Positions 10,280 through 20,689 of a stretch of DNA of 64,000 nt are shown in pieces. The DNA comes from Ahaetulla prasina (lineage: Eukaryota; Chordata; Lepidosauria; Squamata; Colubridae): assembly GCF_028640845.1 (NCBI RefSeq), contig NC_080546.1, forward strand, positions 82,232,757-82,296,756. The letters are read 5' to 3'. The notes under the pieces were generated by a model that was given only the letters and a program-made list of their open reading frames with translations, did no database searches and was not told where the DNA came from. The first letter of the stretch is position 1. Every line of letters begins with the position of its first letter. The translations under genes were made by a program, and so were the position numbers.

Positions 10280-10750
10280 CAAAGGTTGGGATAAATGCAT
10301 TGACACCCATCTTGCATCTAATATCAGGATGCAAGTGCAAAAGGGTGGAGTTTGTATTGTGAGGTCACAGCACCTGGTCCTTCGATTTCCATTCATCTCA
10401 CAATTGGCCCTGCATGCCTCTGATTCTAAAAATGCATCCAGGTAAACACCGGATGTTTGCAAATGCCGATGTTAAATGACTGCATTATCCCCCTCTGTCT
10501 ATTGTGCTATTTACCTGTCTACCCACGTATGCATTTCTCCAAAACTTGTTTCCTGACAGCATGAAGTTATCCAAAATGCATGATCGATTCTTTTTTTAGC
10601 AACACTGCAAGCATCAACACCTATTTAAATCTTATTCTGACAAAAATATTAAAAATCTGTCACTGAACTGAGTTCTGGAACGGATGGAATTATATGATTG
10701 ATACCTGGAAGGGCTCAGACTGGTAAAAAGATTCACTCACACTTAGCCCA
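10280..10750. other. No gene recognised
   Basis: Low-complexity-free sequence without a recognised repeat or coding signal. Confidence 0.35.
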
Positions 10751-10758
10751 AATGAACC

Positions 10759-12022
10759 TGTCGTGCCCCTTTTGGAGTCTGAATCTGTGGAGGAAGATGT
10801 TGTGTCTCGTCCGATCTCACCACAGCCGGGGCCTTCTTATCTGCTTCCAAACACGGAGGAATGTCCTAGTATGCCTCCCGGCCCCAGCCCTGGCTCCATG
10901 CCCAGACAGGCTGAAGAGGAGGAAGTATCTCCAGCCCCCAGCTCTGGCTCCATGCCCAGGCAAACGGAGCAACTAGACCCCTCCCCCTCCTCCACAGCAT
11001 GTGAGCCTGAGGGAGGTCAATTGCCAACAGCTGCAGACTGGAGTGACCCTCGCATCAGAAGACTTGATAGACGGAGGCAACAGAAGGAAGGGAGGGGCAG
11101 GCCTGGATAAGTGCTGAGTCATGGAGCCACACCCCATGGCCTATATAAAGGACTTGCTTTCTGGCATTCTCTGAGTCAGGCAAAGTCTAAACATATCTTG
11201 CTGAAGTCACTTTCTGGTCTCCTGCCTGCCCTGAGGACTTTGCTAGGACTTTGGCAGAGCTGCAGAGGCACGCATGATTCGGATTTCCCTGACCCGGCCA
11301 TCAGTGGAGGAGTGGGACACGACAGAAGACAAGCCGGAACTGGAGTAGATGGAGATCGAGGGGGAGGCTTTGTTGGCTTCAGAGGAAAATGGGGAGGAGC
11401 AGACCAAATCACGCCAGGGCCTTTCAAGATTGGAGAGGATTGTAGGCAGGGAGGAATGGAGGCGGGATGACCAAAAGAGGCTAAGCAGTGAACATGAGAG
11501 ACAGAACTCAAGCGACGAGCAAGGACCAACCCCTCTTGATCCTCGAGCACAGAGAGTGGAGAGAAGGCGGGAACAACGCAGGCTGACCAGATTACTCAAG
11601 AGGAGAGCACCCTGCCCCTCTCCACAAGGCACACCTGGGGACTGAGATTTAAGGAGACATTGTGGGGAGGGGCATTTGTCAGGAGCAAACACTGAATTCC
11701 TGGAGTGTTGAGTGCCGTTGTTGAAGTTTCCTGGATTTCCTGTTTCTTCCTGGTTTCCTGGATTAATTGCCTTGCTCCTTTGCTTCCTGGACTCCTTGAC
11801 TTGCCCTGCTGGATTTCTTGCTTTGCAGCCATTGTGCTCACAGCCTTGGGATGGACTACTTGCAGCCAGAGACTGCTGGAGGTGTGTATGTGTGTGTGTC
11901 ATCATTTTGCTCTGGGACTTGCCAGAAATGTGGGAGCGTTTGGGGAACTTTGGAGCAATAAAGGGGTGGTTTGAACTGTCAGCTGCCTGTGTTGCCTCTG
12001 TGCCGTGCCCTGGGTCATCACA
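10759..12022 (+). mobile_element. Solo LTR (~0.73 kb) carrying a nested LTR
   Basis: Starts TGTCGTGCCCCTTTTG, ends GGGTCATCACA, with a perfect 5-bp duplication gaacc (10754-10758 and 12023-12027). Without the nested LTR it is about 730 bp. A poly(A) signal (gagcaataaagg) lies at 11954-11965. From base 2 the frame reads VVPLLESESVEEDK (across the nested insertion), has one stop, then runs on to 11645 with IVGREEWRRDDQKRLSSE and RAQRVERRREQRR. The acidic start and Arg/Gln-rich end match the other LTR families in this window. Confidence 0.9.
10798..11324 (+). mobile_element. Solo LTR nested in another LTR
   Basis: Starts TGTTGTGTCTCG, ends GGGACACGACA, with a perfect 5-bp duplication gaaga (10793-10797 and 11325-11329) in the older LTR. 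A TATA box (ctatataaag) lies at 11141-11150. The U3 frame from base 2 is open to 11108: VVSRPISPQPGPSYLLPN, then two PGPSPGSMPRQ-type units, then DPRIRRLDRRRQQKEGRGRP. Sister copy at 17937. Confidence 0.92.
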
Positions 12023-12200
12023 GAACCTTTAAGATGAGTCCCTATTTCAAGCTTAAGGCTCTGCATATTGCATTCTGGTTCTTTGAGCATCCACTTCTTA
12101 ATGTATCGACTTTGGAACTGTGCATGGTTGCATCCATCCCTTTGAATAAACACGCTTGGTTTAAGGGAGATGTCATCCCATGTAGGATTCCAGTATGGAG

Positions 12201-12786
12201 TTATTGTTGCGAAGTCCCATCACGACCCCATGGACAATGTTCCTCCAGGCCTTCCTGTCCTGTACCATCCTCTGGAGTCCATATAAGCTCACACCTACTG
12301 CTTCAGTGACTCCCAACCAGCCACCTCATTCTCTGTCGTCCCCCTTCTTCTTTTGCCCTCCATCTTTCCCAGCATTAGGCTCTTCTCCAGTGAGTCCTTC
12401 CTTCTCATTAGGTGGCCAAAGTATTTCAATTTCATCTTCAGGATCTGGCCTTCTATAAAGCAGTCAGGGTTGATCTCCTCTAGGACTGACTTGTTTGTTC
12501 ACCTTGCAGTCCAAGGGACTCGCAGGAGTCTTCTCCAGCACCAGAGTTCAAAGGCCTCAATTCTTTGGCGCTCAGCCTTTCTTATGGTCCAACTTTCACA
12601 GCCATCCATTGCAACTGGGAAAACCATCGCCTGGACTATACACACTTTTGCTGGCAGGGTGATGTCTCTGCTTTTTAGTACGCTGTCTAGATTTGCCATA
12701 GCTTTCCTCCCCAGGAGCAAGTGTCTTTTAATTTCTTGGCTGCAGTCCCCATCTGTGGTGATCTTGGAGCCCAGGAAAATAAAATC
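12201..12786 (-). mobile_element. Bov-B (RTE) LINE 3' fragment
   Basis: The minus strand encodes the Bov-B reverse-transcriptase C-terminus (SRDITLPAKVCIVQAMVFPV, DGCESWTIRKAERQRIEAFE, CWRRLLRVPWTAR) and runs into the 3' end near 'ccatggggtcgtgatgggac'. It is 5' truncated and flanked by an 11-bp duplication, ccagtatggag (12190-12200 and 12787-12797). Several frameshifts are present. Confidence 0.9.
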
Positions 12787-12863
12787 CCAGTATGGAGATA
12801 AGGTCCTATTTCTTAGGAATAAAATAAAATCTCCTTCTACCCTTTCAGCTATAGCTGATTATG

Positions 12864-13125
12864 CTTTTTTTAAATTTGCATTTATATCCCGCCCTTCTCT
12901 GAAGACTCAGGGCGGCTTACACTATGTCAAGCAATAGTCTTCATCCATTTGTATATTATATACAAAGTCAACTTTTATTGCCCCCAACAATCTGGGACCT
13001 CATTTTCCTACCTTATAAAGGATGGAAGGCTGAGTCAACCTTGGGCCTGGTGGGGCTTGAACCTGCAGTAATTACAAGCAGCTGCTGTTAATAACAGACC
13101 GTCTTATCAGTCTGAGCCACAGAGG
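12864..13125 (-). mobile_element. tRNA-derived SINE with L2-like tail (SINE-1)
   Basis: Same structure as the 8946-9220 copy: head complement at 13100-13125 (gagccacagagg), B box complement near 13058, and 3' tail 'cgcccttctctgaagactca' at the left. Confidence 0.85.
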
Positions 13126-13129
13126 CTTT

Positions 13130-13778
13130 GACTCTTGAGCCTTATGCAGTATCACTCATCAGGAGAAATACCCCACACATTTATCCTCTTCAGCCTCTTC
13201 ACAAGCAAGTGCTCAAGAAGGCAATTTTCTTTGTTCAAATTTCCACCCCACCAAACATACAACTCTGCAGTCATTCCCCCCCTTGGGTAAATCTTTGGCT
13301 AAAGGCTCTGAGAGTTTTGGGCTGTGCGTGATCTAAATTATATCTCCAGGACCGGGGTCAATTTAATTAAGCAGATGTTCAAGAAGCAGCAAGAAACCTT
13401 TCAAAATCTGGACTCAAAGGTTCTTTTAAGAGCTAATCAGACTTAACAGCTCTGCTGAATTGACTGGGAAGGGGGGGAAAAAGGAAGAAGAAGAGAGTGA
13501 CATCTCTGACACTTTGGCTCAACTTTTTTTTTTTTTTCCCCTGTGAGGCCTGCAAAAATAAATGATGTGGAGGGAAAAAAGGAAGAGTGGCGTTTTGGAG
13601 CAAGAGGCCATAAAAGAATTGCTTTTCAACCGGGAAGCGTAGAAATCCTTAAGGAACATGGTTGCATTTGTCTCCTTCGGGTTTGTGGAAAAGTGAGCTG
13701 CAACCAACGTATTTCAGATTTTCATCGCCCGTAAACATGTTCCTTGGGCTTGATCCCTTGGTGGAACTAGATCTTAAA
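13130..13778. other. No gene confirmed
   Basis: 13543-13731 is open on the plus strand (63 codons, ending KVSCNQRISDFHRP) just after a T/C tract, but codon choice is unremarkable and I recognise no family. The rest holds nothing I can name. Confidence 0.3.
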
Positions 13779-13784
13779 GTTGCC

Positions 13785-14376
13785 TGTTGTGACCAAGACC
13801 CAAGTAGTGGTTACTAAACACAATTCAGTTCTCAACAAACTTACGTTATTATAACAGCTGAGAATTAATTCATTCTCAGCTTCGTCCAAAACAAAATTCT
13901 TAATAACCAGTCTGTCGGCCTTGTCACCAATCTTTGATGTCTTTGGCAACCTGCCAAAGGCTTTTCTTGACAAAAACCCTACAAAGTTCAAAGGACACTG
14001 ACAAGAAGCAATGGAATCAACATCGCTTTCCTACAAAGAATCCAACGGCTCGTTGCTGCTCTTTTAAACTTTATGGGAGTGGCCAATCATCTTCTGGCCT
14101 TACTCCCAAGTTGTCCTTTTTTCTTCACCTGCTCTTGCCTTCTGGCAGCTCTTCGCATCTATGCACTAGGAACAGGCTCCTCCTGTCCCTCTGCCTTTCT
14201 GCTGTCTGCCTCTGGAGGCTCCGAAGTCCGCACATCGCTCCCAGATGGCCCTGGCCCCATCTCTGCCTCCAATGCAGAGCCCTCATCTGGGCCATCCCCT
14301 GATCCAGGACTGGACCACAGACTCCTCACTGTCCGACTCCGCTGCCAGGTCCTCAGGCTGCTGGCAGACCACCACA
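13785..14376 (-). mobile_element. Solo LTR (TGTGGTGGTC subfamily, minus strand)
   Basis: In plus coordinates it starts TGTTGTGACCAAGACCC and ends GACCACCACA, flanked by gttgcc on both sides (13779-13784 and 14377-14382), so the duplication is 5-6 bp. On the minus strand a poly(A)-type region lies near the 3' end and 'gtttaaaagagcagc' is the TATA-like region. Related copies are at 28723, 53271 and 63592. Confidence 0.85.
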
Positions 14377-14438
14377 GTTGCCCTTAGATATAGGCAGAAT
14401 TATGTGCAAATTTTGTTTTTTTGCAGAGGGATTGGATC

Positions 14439-14677
14439 CAGGGGTGGGATTCACATAATTTATCTACCGGTTCGCCCAGCACTGAAAACGTGCACACATG
14501 CACACGGCCTTCCGCGCATGCACTTTGCTTGCACATGCGGCTTCCATGCATGCGCACGGCTTGAAAACATGGCTAAATAGGATGGCATAGCACTGGGGCA
14601 GGGGGGAGTGGGCCTACCCACAGGTCGCTACTACCAGTTCGCCCGAACTGGTCCGAACTGGCTAAATACTACCTCTG
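14439..14677 (+). mobile_element. Non-autonomous hAT element (family A)
   Basis: Termini CAGGGGTGGGATTCAC and AATACTACCTCTG. Perfect 8-bp duplication attggatc (14431-14438 and 14678-14685). Subterminal 'ctaccggttcgccc' and 'actaccagttcgcccgaac'. Confidence 0.92.
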
Positions 14678-14936
14678 ATTGGATCGATCCCCACATACAA
14701 CTCTCTGGTAGAAAGAGAGCCTCTTCAACAGTTTTATTTTTCTAGGATGAGGTTCAGGGTTAGCTGAAAAAGTAGCACACATTTAGAGGGAAAAGTCCTA
14801 ATAGGAAGGATAGATTGACAATAGAATTATTCAGAGAAGTAACTCACTTCCCATTACGGGATGTGTTCAAGGAATGCATGAATCAGGATCAGAGCATTAA
14901 TGCATTAATTAGAGCATTGAATTTGATGGGCTAAGT

Positions 14937-15000
14937 CAGGGCCTCCCAAAGTTGGCAACTTTAAGACTTGCGGATGTCAACACCCAAAATTCCCCATCCA
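14937..15000 (+). mobile_element. hAT MITE half-element (family D)
   Basis: 'cagggcctcccaaagttggc' followed by 'aactttaagacttgcgg' matches the left arm of the palindromic MITE at 18848-18979. The right arm is missing. Confidence 0.6.
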
Positions 15001-15109
15001 GTATTTTATTTTATTTTATTTTATTTATTTGTGACAACGGTATATACAAGTAAAGTATGAAATAACTATATGATATATATTGATTGGTGATTGGTCTCAT
15101 TTGAGACAA

Positions 15110-16113
15110 TGACGAAACCGCATATAGACGAGAGGTCGAACGACTAGCCTTGTGGTGCAACCAAAACAATCTGGAACTGAACACACTCAAAACCGTAGAA
15201 ATGGTGGTAGACTTTAGGAGAAACCCTTCCATACTTCCACCTCTCACAATACTAGACAACACAGCATCAACAGTAGAAACTTTTAAATTTCTAGGTTCTA
15301 TCATATCGCAAGATCTAAAATGGACAGCTAACATCAAAAACGTCATCAAAAAAGGACAACAAAGAATGTTCTTTCTGCGCCAACTCAGAACGCTCAAACT
15401 GCCCAAGGAGCTGCTGATCCAGTTCTACAGAGGAATTACTGAGTTTGTCATTTGCACCTCTATAACTATCTGGTTCGGTTCTGCAACCCAACAAGAAAGA
15501 CACAGACTTCAGAGGATAATTAGAACTGCCGAAAAAATAATTGCTACCAACCTGCCTTCCATTGAGGCCCTGTATACTGCATGAATCAAGAAGAGGGCCG
15601 TGAAAATATTTACAGATCCCTCACATCCAGGACATAAACTGTTTCAACTCCTACCCTCAAAATGACGCTATAGAGCACTGCACACCAGAGCAACTAGACA
15701 CAAGAACAGTTTTTTCCCGAAGGCCATCACTCTGCTAAACAAATAATTCCCTCAACACTGTCAAACTATTTACTAAATCTGCACTACTATTAATCTTCTC
15801 ATTGTTCCCATCAGCAATCTCTTTCCACTTATGACTGTATGACTGTAACTTTGTTGCTGGCAATCCTTATGATTTATATTGATATATTGACCATCATTTG
15901 TGTTGTAAATGTTGTACCTTGATGAACGTATCTTTTCTTTTATGTACACTGAGAGCATATGCACCAAGACAAATTCCTTGTGTGTCCAATCACACTTGGC
16001 CAATAAAAAATTCTATTCTATTCTATTCTATTCTATTCTATTCTATTCTATTCTATTCTATTCTATTCTATTCTATTCTACTCTACTCTACTCTACTCTA
16101 TTCTATTCTATTC
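15110..16113 (+). mobile_element. L2/CR1-type LINE with ATTCT tail
   Basis: Plus strand. The frame over 15111-15584 encodes the C-terminal RT/thumb region (CNQNNLELNTLKT, EMVVDFRRNPSILPP, FKFLGSIISQDLKWT, KKGQQRMFFLRQLR). It is followed by the 3' UTR (ttggccaataaaaaattc) and a (ATTCT)n array. The 5' part, with the YxDD catalytic motif, is missing. In snakes such 3' ends are known to seed AATAG microsatellites; the clade name is inference. Confidence 0.85.
16012..16113. repeat. (ATTCT)n microsatellite
   Basis: About 100 bp of ATTCT pentamers, with ACTCT variants in the middle, growing directly from the 3' end of the LINE at 15110. Confidence 0.95.
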
Positions 16114-16344
16114 TATATAAGCATATATATAAGTATAAGTATATGATAACTATACGAAATTGGATACAATCAAAGGGAACGTTAGGACAGGAACGGTAAG
16201 CACGCTGGTGCTCTTATGCACGCCCCTTACAGACCTCTTAAGAATGGGGTGAGGTCAACAGTAGACAGTCTTAGGTTAAAGCTTTGGGGATTTTGGGAAG
16301 AGACCACAGAGTCTGGTAGTGCATTCCAGGCATTATGGCTGGCT

Positions 16345-17130
16345 GAGGAATTCTGGGACTTGAAGAAAGAATGGATGAAAACTAATTGAGAGAAGCAACC
16401 TGGTATGAAGGAGAAACTTCCTAACAGGGAGGACAATTAACCAGTGGAACGGCTTGCCTTCAAAAGTTGTAGGTGCTTCATCACTAGAGGTTTTTAAGAA
16501 AAGACTGGACAGTCACCTATCTCAAATGGTATATGGCCGTGATGGCAAACCTATGGCACATGTGCCAGAAGTAGCACACAAAGCCATCTCTCTGGGCATG
16601 CAAGCCGTCACCCATTTCCGGGTTCTGGGGCACCAGCCAGCTGGTGTTCATGCGCACGGGAGTGCCGGAAACTGGAAGAGCAGCCAACCAGTGTGCATGC
16701 GCATGCCAGGCGGCTGATCTTCCAGTTTGCAGAACGCACATGCGCACCGGCTACCTGGTCTTCTGGTTTCTGGCATACATATCCACACAAAGACCCGGCT
16801 GGCAGGTGTGCATGTGCATGCCAGAAACCAGAAGATCATTTTCCCGGCCAGCCGGTCTTCATGTGCGCATGCATGCCAAAAACCAGAAGATCAGGTGGCC
16901 GGTGTGCATGTGCATGCCGGAAACTGGAAGTGCAGCCCCCCCTCCGATGCGTGCATGTGCACCGGGCAGCTGCTTTTCCAGTTTCTGGCATGCACCCTCC
17001 TGCACGCACCTGGGTGCGCCCATTTTGGCACTCAGTGCCAAAAAGGTTCACCAACACTGGTATAGGGTCTTCTGCTAGAACAGCAGGTTGAATCTCCAGG
17101 GTCCCTTCCAGCTCTATTCTGATTGATTGA
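16345..17130 (+). mobile_element. CR1 LINE 3' end split by a hAT element
   Basis: Left piece 16345-16536 has the conserved 'ggaacggcttgccttcaaaa' region and 'ttttaagaaaagactggac'. Right piece 17060-17130 has 'cagggtcccttccagctcta' and an ATTG-repeat tail. The hAT at 16537-17059 separates them. Confidence 0.85.
16537..17059 (+). mobile_element. Non-autonomous hAT element (family C) inside CR1
   Basis: Left end CCGTGATGGCAAACC, right end GGTTCACCAACACTG. The duplicated sites are gtatatgg and gtataggg (7 of 8). The interior is a tandem series of diverged ~90-bp units built around 'tgcatgtgcatgccagaaac', rich in TGCATG/GCGCATG motifs. Confidence 0.88.
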
Positions 17131-17163
17131 TTGATTGAAGACAACTCAGTAAAGACCATACAT

Positions 17164-17646
17164 TGTTGTGCCTCGTCCTCCCTCCTCTCCTCAGCTGGGC
17201 CCCTCCCGTCTACACCCGGGCCTGTTATCAGACTCGGAGTCTGATAATGAAGATGAACGGCCTGTCATGCCTCCAGCCCCCGGCCCTGGCCCCATGCCTG
17301 GACAGGATGTCAGGAATGAACAAACAAACCTCACTCCTACAGTGTGTGAGCAGGGAACCAGCCACGTGCTGGAATTACCGACAGCAGATCCAGCTAAAGA
17401 GATTCACAGTGGGAGGATCCTTGCTTCTGGAGATCTGAGAGGCGACGCCAGCAGAAGGAAGGGAGGGGCAGGCCTGGATGAATGCTGAGTCAAGCAAAGT
17501 CTCATCTAGTTTGCTGAAGTCACAACTTGAACTCCTGCCTGCCCTGAGAAACCTGGAAGGAATTTGGCAAAGCTGCAGAGGCTTCATGGCCACGCTTGAT
17601 ATGGACTTCCTAGACCCGGTCGTCGGAGGTGGAGTGGGACACGACA
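17164..17646 (+). mobile_element. Solo LTR (TGTTGTGCCTCGT subfamily)
   Basis: Starts TGTTGTGCCTCGTCC, ends GGGACACGACA, with a perfect 5-bp duplication tacat (17159-17163 and 17647-17651). The U3 frame from base 2 reads VVPRPPSSPQLGPS, then SDSESDNEDERPVMPP, then GPGPMPGQDVRNEQTN. The segment that carries the TATA box in sister copies is deleted here. Sister copy (minus) at 61635-62222. Confidence 0.92.
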
Positions 17647-17679
17647 TACATTGTAGAGTTTTGCCTCCTTAGTAATTCA

Positions 17680-17862
17680 CCTTAGTAAGACCACACCTGA
17701 AATACTGCCTCCAGTTTTGGTCACCGCATTATAAAAAAGATGCGGAGACTTGAGAAACAATGCAGAGAAGAGCAGCTACGATGATTAAAGGCTTGGAGTC
17801 TGAAACATATGTTGAACATGTGATGTAGGAATTGGATTTGGCTAGTCTAGAGAAAAGAAGGA
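17680..17862 (+). mobile_element. CR1 LINE fragment
   Basis: Plus-strand CR1 segment 'agtaagaccacacctgaaat', 'actgcctccagttttggtca' and 'gaagagcagctacgatgatt', i.e. the RT C-terminal region. It joins directly to Bov-B sequence at about 17862. Confidence 0.8.
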
Positions 17863-18565
17863 TTGGAGAAGAGCCTAATGCTGGGACGACAGAGCATGAG
17901 GTGGCTGGATGGAGTCACTGAAGCAGTCGGCGTGAGTGTTGTGTCTTGCCTGCCCTCAGAGCAGCCAGGGCCTTCTTACCTGCTCCCGAACACTGAGGAA
18001 TGTATGCCTCCCGGCCCAAATCCTGGCTCCATGCCCACACAAACTGCAGAAGAAGGAGAATCTCCCGGCCCCAGCCCTGACTCCATGCCCAGGCAAACGG
18101 AGCAGCTAGACCCCTCCCCCTCCTCCACAGCATGTGAGCCTGAGGAGGGTTTATTCCCAACAGCTGATTGGAGTAATCCTCGCATCAGAAGATTGGATAG
18201 GCAGAGGCAACAGAGGGAAGGGAGGGGCAGGCCTTAATGAGTGCTGAGTCATGGAGCCACACCCCATGGCCTATATAAAGGATCTACTTTCTGGCAGTCT
18301 CTGAGTCAGGCAAAAGTCGAACTTATCTTGCTGAAGTCACTTACTGGTCTCCTGCCTTCTCTGAGGACTTTGCTAGGACTTTGGGCAGAGCTGCAGAGGC
18401 AAGCCTGATTCGGATTTCCCTGACCCGGCCGTCAGCGGAGGAGTGGGACACGACAGTGAGCTTAAATGGACTCCGGGGGATGGTAGAAGACAGGAAGACC
18501 TGGAGGAACATTGTCCATGGGGTCACGATGGGTCAGACATGACTTCGCAATTAACAACAACAAAA
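17862..18565 (+). mobile_element. Bov-B LINE 3' end, split by a solo LTR
   Basis: Left piece 17862-17936 (gaagagcctaatgctgggac, ggatggagtcactgaagcag) continues at 18461 (cttaaatggactccggggga) and ends in the diagnostic Bov-B terminus 'tggggtcacgatgggtcaga' followed by 'acttcgcaattaacaacaac'. Removing the LTR and one gtgag copy restores a continuous Bov-B. Confidence 0.9.
17937..18455 (+). mobile_element. Solo LTR inside Bov-B
   Basis: Starts TGTTGTGTCTTGCC, ends GGGACACGACA, perfect 5-bp duplication gtgag (17932-17936 and 18456-18460). TATA box ctatataaag at 18271-18280. The U3 frame from base 2 is open to 18237: VVSCLPSEQPGPSYLLPN ... NPRIRRLDRQRQQREGRGRP. Confidence 0.93.
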
Positions 18566-18569
18566 ATAT

Positions 18570-19035
18570 CTAAGGGGCTGCCAGAAAGAAGGTGGGTAGT
18601 GCTGTCAGCCTATTTTCTGAAGCACCAGAAGATAAGAAAAAGAAAGGGATGGAAACTAAATCAAGGACAGAAGCAACCTAAAACTAAGGAGAAATTTCCT
18701 AACAGTGAGAAGAATACACCAGCGGAATGGGTTGCCTTCAGAAGTTGTAGGTGATCCATCACTGGAGGCTTTTAAGAAGAGACTAGACTGCCAAACCTGC
18801 CTGAAATGGTGCAAGGCCTCTTTATTGAGTAGGCGGTTGGACTAGAACAGGGGTCTCTAACCTTGGCAACTTTATGACTTGTGGACTTCAACTCCCAGAA
18901 TTCCTCAGCATATGCTGGCTGAGGAATTCTGGGAGTTGAAGTCCACAAGTCGTAAAGTTGCCAAGGTTGGAGACCCCTGGACTAGAAGACCTCCAAGGTC
19001 CCTTCCAGCTCTATTTTCTTTACTCTCTATTCTAG
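18570..19035 (+). mobile_element. CR1 LINE 3' end split by a palindromic MITE
   Basis: CR1 3' coding end and UTR ('ctaaggagaaatttcctaac', 'gcggttggactagaa'), interrupted at 18847/18980 by the MITE and resuming 'gactagaagacctccaaggt'. Confidence 0.9.
18848..18979. mobile_element. Palindromic hAT MITE (family D)
   Basis: Almost perfect 132-bp palindrome: CAGGGGTCTCTAACCTTGGC ... GCCAAGGTTGGAGACCCCTG, with centre near 'cagcatatgctggctg'. Perfect 8-bp duplication gactagaa (18840-18847 and 18980-18987). Confidence 0.95.
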
Positions 19036-20032
19036 CAGAAGTTGCGATGATTAAATTCTCCATCACTACCGCTCTCCACCCCTTTACGCCCCTCTGAAAG
19101 ATTCGCGGTTTGCTTTTAACAGGTATCATCTGTATCTTCTCCTTGGTTCTTTGATTCTGCGATTCCTTTTTCCTGAGAGTTTTGTATCTCTGCGCATCTC
19201 TTGTGTTGCTGCTGCTGCCATTAAAAAGCTATTAAACCCAAGATTGTTCAAGGGCGTTGGAGGAGAAACATGGCAACCACTGTGAAAAATGACAAAATTA
19301 TTCCAGGGGTGGGATGGGAAATGCTATGAAGCAACATGAACGTTCTCTGGGGTTTTACCTCTGATTATAGATGATTAAAAAATTCTTATCTATTTTGTAA
19401 AACGATTTCCCTATTAAGCCATGCACGTACGCGGGATTTGTTTGCCTTGTTCTTCGACAGATCCCTCTCTGTAAAGTCATTTTCATGGAAATATCCCTGT
19501 AGATTTTATGCATGACCCTTCGAGTTAATATTCCTGTGATCTTTAAAATGAAGGGGGGAAAAATGAGGGGGAGGAAACTCCTTCTTTGTGCTTTTCAAAA
19601 TGCCCATTTATCTCTTTTCTCTTGTTTCCTTATTTCAAAGAATATGAAAAGCATGGATGTTCTACTCTCTGAAGAAAAAAAAAAAGACTCGTATAATGTT
19701 AAACTTGGGGCCAAGATTTATTTTGTATTTCTGAAAACTGTGAGCGCTCTATTTTAAAGAAAGGGCTTTGGAAGAAGGAGGTCATTGGCGCTAGTGCTTT
19801 GGAGAGCAGTTCATCCCTTGGTAACTCTTTCATCAAATAATAACTTGTCTGCATGAGCAGAAGATGGTCAGAAATGTAATTAACTTCATAGTTAGGTTTT
19901 AAGCAATTTTTTCTGGGTTAAGAATACTCTGGTTTAAGGACAACAGTTAGGAACGAACTCTATTGTAGCAAAATTTGGGTTAAATACACAATGACTCAAG
20001 TTAAATGGTTCAAGTTCATTACATAATACTTC
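19036..20032. other. No gene recognised
   Basis: About 1 kb of apparently single-copy AT-rich sequence. I see no splice-flanked exon or repeat family. Confidence 0.4.
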
Positions 20033-20687
20033 TGTCACGGTTCCAAACCAAGCCAGCAAAGGAAGAGGCCACACTGTGAGTAGAACGCATCTCTTTACTG
20101 GAGTCTCAGCTTGGCACGTGGTGTTCAGTCTCCTCCTGGCCTCAGCCACGCGAGCTGGCTAAATGAGCCAGTAATTGAGTTCACGGCTGCTATCAGTCCT
20201 GGCAGGGAATCTGCAGCTGCCTGCCAAAGTCTTCCTTTTAGCTTGGGGTTGCCAGGCAACCAGGAAGTCAGCAGTCCAGGCCGAATGTTCAGCTCACTTC
20301 TCCTAGTCAAAGAGTTCAGCTCAACTTTTGCTCGTCACGGAGCAGAAGAGCAGCCAGGACTGCTTTTATACTCTGTGGGGTGTGGCTCCATGACTCAGCA
20401 ATTCCTAGGCCTGCCCCACCCTTGCTTCTGTTGTTCCCTCCTCTCCTGCCTACGAAACCTAGGGTCCAGCCAGGCCTGATTGCCATCAGCCGGGTCTGGA
20501 GGTGTGGCCTGGGGGGGAAGAGTCAGGGGACGGAGGCCTCGTTATCTCTTCCACCTGGTCTGCTTCTGGCTCCTGGAGCTGAGCCAGGGAAGCCGGTGCT
20601 CCTGAGGTAAGTCCTGACGGCCCTTCCTCCTCACTTTCCAAGTCACTTTCTGGCAGGGGGCTTGGCTCGGGAGGTGCAGACACAACA
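20033..20687 (-). mobile_element. LTR (TGTTGTG family, minus strand)
   Basis: On the minus strand it starts TGTTGTGTCTGCACC at 20687 and ends GGAACCGTGACA at 20033. TATA box TATAAAAG (minus, about 20363-20370). The U3 frame from base 2 reads VVSAPPEPSPLPESDLES, then LAQLQEPEADQVEEITRP. The 5-bp flanks (acttc / gggcc) do not match, so the copy may be recombinant or may have lost its partner. Confidence 0.85.
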
Positions 20688-20689
20688 GG

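Noticed and set aside
11596..12153. Multiple open frames on both strands as overlapping genes
   Set aside because: They lie within the 3' half of the 10759-12022 LTR, whose poly(A) signal and duplication explain the sequence.
13543..13731. 63-codon plus-strand frame after a T-rich tract as a host exon
   Set aside because: The acceptor is weak (tgtgag), no poly(A) signal or family match, and length is within chance expectation.
15011..15406. 131-codon minus-strand frame as a gene
   Set aside because: It is the antisense shadow of the LINE RT C-terminus encoded on the plus strand at 15111-15584; the same shadow appears at 41190-41450.
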